From Paraconexibacter algicola (GTDB taxonomy: Bacteria > Actinomycetota > Thermoleophilia > Solirubrobacterales > Solirubrobacteraceae): 64,000 nt of DNA. The stretch is taken from the NCBI RefSeq assembly GCF_003044185.1, contig NZ_PYYB01000001.1, positions 2,562,978 to 2,626,977 on the forward strand. Reading direction: 5' to 3'. Of the stretch, positions 16,113-24,322 are shown piece by piece (position 1 is the first letter of the stretch; each line of letters starts with the position of its first letter). A program made the position numbers and the translations under genes. The notes beneath the pieces are model-generated. The model made no database searches. It saw nothing but the letters and a program-made list of their open reading frames with translations, and was not told the DNA's origin.

Positions 16113-17456
16113 ATGGGGGAGATGACCTACTCTGGAGAGGGATGCGGTCGGCTCGGAAAGGCGCTCCGCGCCCTCCCGGACGAGACGCTGGCACGGATGG
16201 TCGCCGCCGGGAACGACGACGCCTTCGCCGCCATCTATGCGCGCTACCTGCCGCGGCTGGAGCGCTACTGCCGAACGCTGCTGCGTGACGCCGAGGAGTC
16301 CCGCGACGTCGCGCAGGACGCGATGCTCTCGGCCTACCGGGCGCTGCCCGGCGCCTCGCGCGACATGACCTTGCGGCCCTGGCTCTACCGGATCGCGCAC
16401 AACGCGGCCGTCGACGTGCTGCGCCGGCGCCGCGACGCGGTCTCCGTCGACCTCGTCGTGGACGAGATCGCGGTCACCGCCGTCGAGGAGACGGCGGACG
16501 TGCGCGATCGCCTGCGCGAGCTCGTCGGCGACCTGCGCCGGCTGCCGACGCAGCAGCGGGGCGCGCTCGTCATGCGCGAGCTCGACGGGCTCGGCTACAC
16601 CGACATCGGCGACGTGCTCGGCGTCTCGCCGTCGGCCGCCCGCCGCGCGGTCGCCGACGGCCGCGCCGCGCTCGTCGACTTCCGCGAGGCGCGGTCGGCG
16701 AGCTGCGACGTCGTCATGTCGCGGATCAGCTCCGACGGGCGCACCGCGCACGGCCGCGTGATCCGCGCCCACCTCACCGGCTGCACCGACTGTCGCGACG
16801 CCGCGCGTCGCCTCGCGACGCGGCGGCGCGACCTGCGGGTGCTCTTCCCGCTCGGCCCCGCGCTGGCCCTGCCCGTCCTGCTCGGGGCGGGCGCGGGCGG
16901 CGGCGCCGTCGCCACCGGCGGGGCGCTCACGCTCGGCACCGGGCTCAGCGCGAAGCTCGCCGCGGTCGTCGCGGTCACCGCCGGGGTCGGCGTCGGCGTC
17001 AACGCGCTGGAGTCCGAGCGCTTCGCGCCGCCCGTGCCGAAGGCCGCGGCCCCCGCCGCCACGCCGCGAACGGCGCCCGCCGTCCCGCGGAGCATCCTCG
17101 CGACCGCCACCCCGCTGGACAGCTCCTCGCACGAGCGCGCATCCGTCGCCCCGGCGCAGCACCGGGCGAAGGCGCGCACGCGACGCCGCGCGGTCGCCAA
17201 GCAGCGGACGGCCGCGAAGGCCCGGCGGGTGCGCGCCGTCGCGCGTCCGCGCTCCGCGCCGCGTCAGCCGGCGGTCACCGCCGTGCGCAGTGCCCGGCAG
17301 ATCACGCGATCGAGCCTCCAGACCGCCCGCAAGGCGGCGGCCGCGACCGGCAACCCGACCGCCCGCAAGGCGACCGACTTCGGCACGCAGATCGCCGAGA
17401 AGGCCAGCGGCGACGCGCTGAAGCTCGTCGAGTCGATCCTCGGCGGCAGGCCCTAG
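16113..17456 (+). CDS. ECF-type sigma factor fused to zinc finger, membrane helix and basic tail
   Basis: 447 residues, against about 190 for a plain ECF sigma factor. Residues about 38-105 are sigma region 2 (YARYLPRLERYCRTLLRDAE, then DVAQDAML; RPWLYRIAHNAAVDVLRRRR). Region 4 (about 145-195) has LPTQQRGALVMRELDGLGYT, DIGDVLGVSPSAARRAV. It then continues into HLTGCTDC (HX3CX2C, the ZAS anti-sigma motif), a Gly/Ala/Val-rich hydrophobic segment (about 248-292) and a long Ala/Arg/Lys tail to the end. Sigma and anti-sigma-like parts are therefore in one chain, probably tethered to the membrane. ATG 16113 is placed by the promoter spacing; ATG 16125 is an in-frame alternative. Confidence 0.88.
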   Translation: MGEMTYSGEGCGRLGKALRALPDETLARMVAAGNDDAFAAIYARYLPRLERYCRTLLRDAEESRDVAQDAMLSAYRALPGASRDMTLRPWLYRIAHNAAVDVLRRRRDAVSVDLVVDEIAVTAVEETADVRDRLRELVGDLRRLPTQQRGALVMRELDGLGYTDIGDVLGVSPSAARRAVADGRAALVDFREARSASCDVVMSRISSDGRTAHGRVIRAHLTGCTDCRDAARRLATRRRDLRVLFPLGPALALPVLLGAGAGGGAVATGGALTLGTGLSAKLAAVVAVTAGVGVGVNALESERFAPPVPKAAAPAATPRTAPAVPRSILATATPLDSSSHERASVAPAQHRAKARTRRRAVAKQRTAAKARRVRAVARPRSAPRQPAVTAVRSARQITRSSLQTARKAAAATGNPTARKATDFGTQIAEKASGDALKLVESILGGRP

Positions 17457-17796
17457 AAGGCGGGCGGCGCAGGACGCCGCCCCCTCCGACGTTCGTCCAG
17501 CACGGGCGCGCCCACGGCGCGCCCGTCGTCGTCGTGTGGCCGGGGCGTCGGGGTGCGGAGGCCCACCACCACTGGAGGTTCCCCGGGGACCTGCGACAGC
17601 CATCGCGGGTCCCGGCTCGGCGGTCGTGCGGCACCGTGAAGTACGGACTCCGAGCATCGGAGTCCGCAGGTGCCAAGTGCCACAAACCCCCTCACAGCGG
17701 GCGTGGCCGTTCGTGGTGGAAGGCAGTCGACCCCGCCCAAGGGTCGGCGGAACCCGCGGACCGCAGGATGCGGTCCAGTCCCAACGGAGGTCCACC
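17457..17796 (+). ncRNA. Structured 5' leader of the secreted helical protein gene
   Basis: This 340-base gap is rich in perfect hairpins. CGGACTCCGA-GCA-TCGGAGTCCG (17644-17666) has a 10-base stem inside an outer pair GGCACC (17630-17635) / GGTGCC (17669-17674). CGACCC...GGGTCG (17728-17746) and GGACCGCA-GGA-TGCGGTCC (17758-17776) follow, and then the Shine-Dalgarno CGGAGG (17785-17790) and ATG 17797. The layout is that of a cis-regulatory leader, with the last hairpin next to the ribosome site. I could not match it to a known riboswitch class. Confidence 0.45.
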
Positions 17797-18747
17797 ATGA
17801 GGTCCAAGTCCCTGATCGCCGCGCTCAGCATCGGCGCAGCGCTCGTCCCGGCCGCCACGGCGCACGCGGCGACCCCCTCGACGTCCAGCCGGTCGGACGT
17901 CGCGAGCATCACCACGGCGCTGGAGCGCGCCGACCAGCAGGCGACCGCGCTGCGCCGCGCGGTGCGCCTCGGCGCCACCGCGCGCATCCGCATCACCCTG
18001 CGCGCCACCCAGGCCGCCGCCGCCCGCGCCGAGCAGGAGGTCCGCCGCCTGTCCGTCGCACGTGACGGAGCCGACGCACCCGCCGCGGCCGACCTCGCGG
18101 TCGGCGCCCTCCTCGTCGTCGAGCAGCACACCGACGACGCGGTCCTGTTCACCGACCTCCTCGACGACGTCCGCGGCCGGCTGTCCGCGTCCTTCGCCGA
18201 CGCGGTCGCGACCGCGATCGCCCGGCGGGAGGCGCTGCTCGCGCTCGTCGCCGAGCTCCAGCGGTCCGCCCCGCAGGACGTCCGCCCGCAGATCGCCGAG
18301 GCGGTCGTCGGGCTCACCGTCCGCGTGAAGGACCTGGCCGCCGCGCTCGCGCGCGTCATGCCCCGCACCGACCTCCCGACGCGGGTCAGCGCCAAGATCC
18401 AGGCGATCATCACCGGCCTGCCCGCCCGCGTGGACCGCGAGGCCCAGGTCTGGGGGAAGGTCATGGTCGACGTCCGCGCCGACCTGAAGACCCGCGTCTG
18501 GACGGTCATGGACGACCTCGCCCGCGCCATGGAGCGCCTCGGCGACCGCATGGACCGCATGGTCCGCACGGGCGCCAAGGCCACCGCCACCCTCCTGACG
18601 GGGCTCACCGCCTCGCTGGCGAAGGTCTCGGCGCTCCTCACCACCCCGCCCGCCCCGGCGGTCACACCGGCGCCCGCCACGGAGGGCGCGCCGGTGTCCG
18701 GCGCCACCCTGGAGCTGCTGGCCTCGCTCCTGGTCCGCGTCGGCTGA
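17797..18747 (+). CDS. Secreted helical (coiled-coil) protein of unknown function
   Basis: 316 residues. CGGAGG is seven bases before ATG 17797. The signal peptide (residues 1-25, SLIAALSIGAALVPAATAHA) is followed by an almost entirely helical Ala/Arg/Asp/Leu-rich body of amphipathic heptads (TALERADQQATALRRAV, then RLSASFADAVATAIARRE and WTVMDDLARAMERLGDRMDR), and a short Pro-rich stretch before the last helix. There are no Cys residues or catalytic motifs. It resembles exported helical-bundle proteins; I do not recognise a family. Its unusually structured leader suggests post-transcriptional control. Confidence 0.75.
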   Translation: MRSKSLIAALSIGAALVPAATAHAATPSTSSRSDVASITTALERADQQATALRRAVRLGATARIRITLRATQAAAARAEQEVRRLSVARDGADAPAAADLAVGALLVVEQHTDDAVLFTDLLDDVRGRLSASFADAVATAIARREALLALVAELQRSAPQDVRPQIAEAVVGLTVRVKDLAAALARVMPRTDLPTRVSAKIQAIITGLPARVDREAQVWGKVMVDVRADLKTRVWTVMDDLARAMERLGDRMDRMVRTGAKATATLLTGLTASLAKVSALLTTPPAPAVTPAPATEGAPVSGATLELLASLLVRVG

Positions 18748-18805
18748 GATGCGCACCGTGCCGGGCGGCCCCCGCCGCCCGGCACCGCGCAGGGGAGAGC
18801 ACGTC

Positions 18806-19153
18806 GTGTCCATCCAACTCGTCGTCATCGACCGGGCCCAGCTCCTGTCCCACGCGCTCGGACGCGTGCTGCGGGACTGCCCCGACATCACGCTTGCGGG
18901 AAGCTGGCGTTCCGTCGCCGAAGCCCGGGCCGGGCTCACCTACCGGCCCGACGCCGTCGTCCTGATCGGCGCCGACCTGCTGGACCAGGAGCTGCCGGCG
19001 GCCCTCGAGGGCCGCACCGTCATCGCCTGGGTCAGCGAGCACGGCCCCGCCCCGGCGGCCCGGACCGTCTCCGCGGTCGCCCACAAGCGCGACGGCCCGG
19101 GAGCGGTGCCGTGCGCCGTCGCCCGGGCCGTCGGGCGCCGCCGTCCCTGGTAG
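18806..19153 (+). CDS. Stand-alone degenerate receiver-like protein
   Basis: 115 residues from GTG 18806, with GGGGAGAG seven bases upstream. The start, QLVVIDRAQLLSHALGRVL and then CPDITLAGSW, follows the first beta-alpha-beta of a NarL receiver (VVVADDHPLFRDGL... in the functional paralogues). The acidic pair is reduced to a single Asp, and the phospho-acceptor position reads AVVLIGAD, with Gly where Asp is expected. There is no helix-turn-helix. It is probably a pseudo-receiver or a decaying response regulator. Downstream of the secreted helical gene by 58 bases. Confidence 0.6.
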   Translation: MSIQLVVIDRAQLLSHALGRVLRDCPDITLAGSWRSVAEARAGLTYRPDAVVLIGADLLDQELPAALEGRTVIAWVSEHGPAPAARTVSAVAHKRDGPGAVPCAVARAVGRRRPW

Positions 19154-19174
19154 GCCGGGACGGCACGTCGCAGT

Positions 19175-19201
19175 GCGAGGATCGCGATTTGCGATCCTCG
19201 C
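19175..19201. promoter_or_regulatory. 11-base inverted repeat directly before the glyoxalase start
   Basis: GCGAGGATCGC (19175-19185) and GCGATCCTCGC (19191-19201) are perfect arms around GATTT. The repeat ends three bases before ATG 19205. As RNA it would form a strong hairpin abutting or masking the start; as DNA it would be an operator over the promoter. It also follows the stop at 19153 and might act as a U-less terminator. Confidence 0.55.
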
Positions 19202-19204
19202 TGC

Positions 19205-19636
19205 ATGTCCCCCCTCAAGCTCGTCCACACCTGCGTTCGCGTCCGCGACATCGACGCGTCGGTCCGCTTCTACGAGACGCTCGGCTTCGAGCGCCGCGGC
19301 CAGCTGAACTTCGACAGCGCCTACAACGTCTACCTCGGCCTCCCCGGGGAGGGGGACCAGCTCGAGCTCACCGTGAACGTCGGCCGCGAGGAGCCCTACG
19401 ACCTCGGCGAGGGCTACAACCACGTCGCGCTGACCGTCGACGACCTCGACGCGACGCTCGCCACGCTGCGCGAGCAGCTCGGCGTCGAGCCCGAGAAGCC
19501 CGCCTACCGGCCGGGGGACCGCGACGACCTGCCGCGCATCGCGTTCGTCGCCGACCCCGACGGGTACCGGATCGAGCTCATCGACGGCGGCGCGTTCGCG
19601 ACCCCGCAGGACGGGCCGCACCCCTCGGCGGGGTGA
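19205..19636 (+). CDS. gloA: Glyoxalase I-like VOC metalloenzyme
   Basis: 143 residues. Two beta-alpha-beta-beta-beta halves: LVHTCVRVRDIDASVRFYET opens the first and NHVALTVDDLDATLATL the second. Metal-ligand positions are H8 (LVHTC), the Glu of QLELTVN, the His of YNHVAL and the Glu of YRIELID, the standard set for lactoylglutathione lyase. The YETLGFE...RR pattern is close to GloA proteins. Actinobacteria often lack glutathione, so the thiol partner may differ (inference). Start chosen for the VOC N-terminus; the inverted repeat just upstream leaves no room for a Shine-Dalgarno sequence. Confidence 0.88.
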   Translation: MSPLKLVHTCVRVRDIDASVRFYETLGFERRGQLNFDSAYNVYLGLPGEGDQLELTVNVGREEPYDLGEGYNHVALTVDDLDATLATLREQLGVEPEKPAYRPGDRDDLPRIAFVADPDGYRIELIDGGAFATPQDGPHPSAG

Positions 19637-19643
19637 CGGCGGC

Positions 19644-20201
19644 TCAGTCGTCGGAGCGGGCGCCGGCGAGCTTCGCGCTCGGGGCGCCCGCCAGGCGGAT
19701 CCGGCCGACCTCGTCGCGGTCGAACAGGCCGCCGCCGTCGAGCGTCGACCCGGGCAGCTCCACGGCGCCCTGCTGCAGCGCGGTCCGCGCGGCGTCCTGC
19801 GGGATGTCGTAGAGGAGCGTCAGCGTCGCGCTGCCCCCGGGCTGCAGCGGGTAGATGTCGCGGTCGCCATAGCGGAAGCCGGCGGAGCTCTCGGCGTAGG
19901 TGTTCTGGCCGATGACGAGGCTCGAGCGCACGGAGTTGACCGGCCGCGTCGTCTGGTTGGTCACGGTCACGCGGGCGACCACGAAGCGGCCGCGAGCGCG
20001 CTCGGGCTCGAGGAAGGACTCCGCCCGCGGGAGCACCTGGCGCGTCGACGCGCCCTCGAGCTTCGCGCGCAGCGCCGAGGTCTGCAGCACGGTGCCCGCG
20101 TTGGCCACCGTGATCCGGCGGCCGTCCTGCCAGCACGAGCCCTCTCGCGCACCGGTGAGGTCCAGGCGCTGCTGGGCGCACGTGCGGTCGCCGACGGGCA
20201 C
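19644..20201 (-). CDS. Ig-like domain protein lacking its own signal peptide, in frame after the lipoprotein TGA
   Basis: 185 residues from GTG 20201. The sequence has a Cys pair near the N-terminus (RTCAQQRLDLTG, then GSCWQDG) and a beta-sandwich segment (RFVVARVTVTNQTTRPVNSV, then PLQPGGSATLTLLYDIPQ) like the DUF4352/telomeric-repeat-like extracellular domains. Such proteins are normally lipoproteins or secreted, yet no signal peptide precedes it. It is in the same frame as the lipoprotein at 20208-20609 and is separated from it only by TGA CGG CAG. So it may be the C-terminal half of a read-through or nonsense-split protein, or a gene that lost its export signal. TGA followed by C is a leaky stop context. 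Confidence 0.6.
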   Translation of the reverse strand: MPVGDRTCAQQRLDLTGAREGSCWQDGRRITVANAGTVLQTSALRAKLEGASTRQVLPRAESFLEPERARGRFVVARVTVTNQTTRPVNSVRSSLVIGQNTYAESSAGFRYGDRDIYPLQPGGSATLTLLYDIPQDAARTALQQGAVELPGSTLDGGGLFDRDEVGRIRLAGAPSAKLAGARSDD

Positions 20202-20207
20202 CTGCCG

Positions 20208-20609
20208 TCAGGCCAGCGCGGCGCGCACCGCACGGTCCAGGCGCTCGAGCACCTCCGGGTTGCGCGGGCCGGAGTAGGAGGACAGCTCGACCCCCTTCGG
20301 GTACGTGCGCGTGCTCGCGCCGCCGGTGGCGACGGCGATCGCGCGGTCGTCGTCGTCCTCGTCGGTGATCCGGATCGCGAACGAGCCGTAGCGGGCGTCG
20401 GGGCGGTCGTCGACCCGTCGCAGGTTCGTCGTGCCGCCGTAGCTGCTGGAGACCGAGAGCTGCACGCCGGTCGCCTGCTCGAACGCGCGGCTGAAGGCCG
20501 CCGGGTCCACGGTCGACGGCGCGTCGTCCCCGTCGTCGCCGCAGCCGGCGACGGCGAGCGAGGCCCCGAGGAGGGCGAGCAGGAGCGGGCGGTGCAGCGA
20601 CGTGCGCAT
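20208..20609 (-). CDS. Small lipoprotein
   Basis: 133 residues from ATG 20609. The lipobox is clear: LLLALLGASLAVAGCGDDGD, with lipidated C22 (about). The mature part has an ATGVQLSVSSSYGGTTNLRR strand pair and DARYGSFAIRITDEDDDDRA, ending in an amphipathic helix (NPEVLERLDRAVRAALA). I recognise the type (short Thermoleophilia lipoproteins) but know no function. It lies 50 bases after the protease gene on the same strand, and the next frame (19644-20201) follows in phase after the stop. Confidence 0.8.
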   Translation of the reverse strand: MRTSLHRPLLLALLGASLAVAGCGDDGDDAPSTVDPAAFSRAFEQATGVQLSVSSSYGGTTNLRRVDDRPDARYGSFAIRITDEDDDDRAIAVATGGASTRTYPKGVELSSYSGPRNPEVLERLDRAVRAALA

Positions 20610-20659
20610 GCGGGCCGGAATTCCCTGGCGGACGGGCGGGGAAACCCGCCCGGCGGGGC

Positions 20660-22159
20660 TCAGCGCGTGGCGCGACCGGTCACCGCGGCGGTCCGGGAGA
20701 GCGTCCGGCCGTCCGCGCGGACCCGGATGCGCAGCTCGCCGCGCAGGACGCGCGGCGCCAGGAGCTTCCGCCGCACCGCGGTCGGCACGCGCACGGTGAC
20801 GTCCGCGACCCGGGCACCGGCGAGCTTCGCGGTGCCGCTGCCGATCGTGCGGGAACGCAGCCCCAGCGACCGGGCGGTCGCGGCGCTCACGACGAGCGTC
20901 GCGCGCGCGGAGCACGCCGTCGCGCAGGCGATCGTCGCGCGCAGCCGGCTGCCGCGCAGGCGCGGCAGCGCGAAGGTCCGGGCCGGGCGCGCGATCTGCG
21001 TGCGCAGGAGTGCGGCGCCGCCCGCCGGGGCGGCGAACGGGTCCGGGATTGCGGCGAGCGTGCGGCCGTTCGCGGCGACGCCCGCGGGCACGGTGCGGGC
21101 CGGGCGGACCTCGATCGTGGTGCGCGCGACGGCGCGGTCCCCGTCGGGCAGCGCGACCGCGGCGCGGACGGTCCGCCGGCCGGCGGCGAACAGCACCGGC
21201 GCGGTGGCCCCGGTGGCGTCGTCGAAGGCGCCGTCGCCGTCGAGGTCCCAGACGATCTGGCCGGCGGCCGCGGTGGCCGGACCGGAGGCGTCGGCGGTGA
21301 GCGTCACCGCGGTGCCCGCGCGCGGGCCGGCGACCGACGGGCGGATGCGCAACGTCGGGACGCGCGCGCGGATCCACTGGTTCAGGGCGGGGGCGCCGAT
21401 GCGCGTGTAGACGCTCGGGATGCCCGGCGTCGCGCAGCCCTCGGAGGTGCCGTAGGAGACGATGCCGACGGTCGCGAAGCCGTCGCCCCGCGGGACGAGC
21501 AGCGGTCCGCCCGAGTCGCCCTGGCAGCTGTCGGTGCTGCCGCCGCCCGCGCAGACCTGGTTGGCGGGCTTGAACGTGTCGTTCCACGCGCGCGTGCACT
21601 CGTCGTCGGAGACCATCGGCAGCGGCGCCTCGAGCAGGACGTCGGAGCCCTGTCCGTTGGTCGAGGTGAGGCCCCAGCCGATGACCTTCGCGGCGGTCCC
21701 GGGCGCCCACAGGGCGGTCTCGTCCTCGGCGATGAGCGTCTGCGGCTCCTGCGGGGCGGGCTGGGCGAGGTGCAGCAGCGCGAGGTCGTTCTCGGTCGTG
21801 CTGGAGGTCCAGCCCTCGTGGCGGGTGACCGCGTCGACCGCGTAGGTCTGCCCGCCGCGGTCGGCCATGTCGCTGCCGAGCCGCACGGTGAACGCCGACG
21901 GGGCGAGGACCGCCCCGAACGCGTTGCCGACGCAGTGCGCGGCGGTGAGCACGTAGCGCGCGCTCACGAGCGTGCCGCCGCAGCCCGTGGCGACGAGCCC
22001 CTGGTCGCCGGTGACGTGGGCCTGCGCCGGCCAGGCTCCCGACGCGGACGGCGTGCCGCCGACGATCCGTGCGCTGTGGTCGGCCGCGCGTGCGTCCGTC
22101 GCGCCCAGGGCGCAGACGGCGAGCAGCGCGGCGGCGACCCGACCCGTGGTCCCGCTCAT
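20660..22159 (-). CDS. Secreted trypsin-like (S1A) serine protease with PKD-like and C-terminal beta modules
   Basis: 499 residues from ATG 22159, with GGGAGG just upstream. The signal peptide (about 1-25) ends ATDARA. IVGGTPSASGAWPAQ marks the mature, activation-type N-terminus. Triad: His in LTAAHCVG, Asp in TENDLALLHL, Ser in CQGDSGGPLL; three Cys pairs fit the chymotrypsin fold. About residues 265-355 form a PKD-like domain (IVWDLDGDGAFDDATGA). The last about 120 residues are the beta-rich C-terminal module (ATIACATACSARATLVVS) shared with 5451 and 31175. An extracellular degradative enzyme, divergent from the reductase at 22247. Confidence 0.93.
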   Translation of the reverse strand: MSGTTGRVAAALLAVCALGATDARAADHSARIVGGTPSASGAWPAQAHVTGDQGLVATGCGGTLVSARYVLTAAHCVGNAFGAVLAPSAFTVRLGSDMADRGGQTYAVDAVTRHEGWTSSTTENDLALLHLAQPAPQEPQTLIAEDETALWAPGTAAKVIGWGLTSTNGQGSDVLLEAPLPMVSDDECTRAWNDTFKPANQVCAGGGSTDSCQGDSGGPLLVPRGDGFATVGIVSYGTSEGCATPGIPSVYTRIGAPALNQWIRARVPTLRIRPSVAGPRAGTAVTLTADASGPATAAAGQIVWDLDGDGAFDDATGATAPVLFAAGRRTVRAAVALPDGDRAVARTTIEVRPARTVPAGVAANGRTLAAIPDPFAAPAGGAALLRTQIARPARTFALPRLRGSRLRATIACATACSARATLVVSAATARSLGLRSRTIGSGTAKLAGARVADVTVRVPTAVRRKLLAPRVLRGELRIRVRADGRTLSRTAAVTGRATR

Positions 22160-22171
22160 GGCCTCCCATGA

Positions 22172-24262
<2,091 letters not shown>

Positions 24263-24309
24263 GCACCGGATCCGACCGGCGGTCCAGGGTGGCGCCCGGA
24301 CCGCTCCCG

Positions 24310-24315
24310 TAGCCT
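24310..24315 (+). promoter_or_regulatory. -10 element TAGCCT of ppc
   Basis: TAGCCT ends exactly seven bases before GTG 24323. The same hexamer and spacing precede the gene at 43384. No Shine-Dalgarno sequence is visible. Confidence 0.45.
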
Positions 24316-24322
24316 GCGGCGG

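Noticed and set aside
17457-17796. Known riboswitch (c-di-AMP ydaO type, cobalamin or c-di-GMP) in the structured leader
   Set aside because: The conserved cores I know for these classes are missing; kept as an unclassified structured leader.
20208-20210. UGA as a selenocysteine codon between the two lipoprotein-type frames
   Set aside because: No SECIS-like hairpin directly downstream is apparent, and no selenoprotein family fits; read-through or mutation is simpler.
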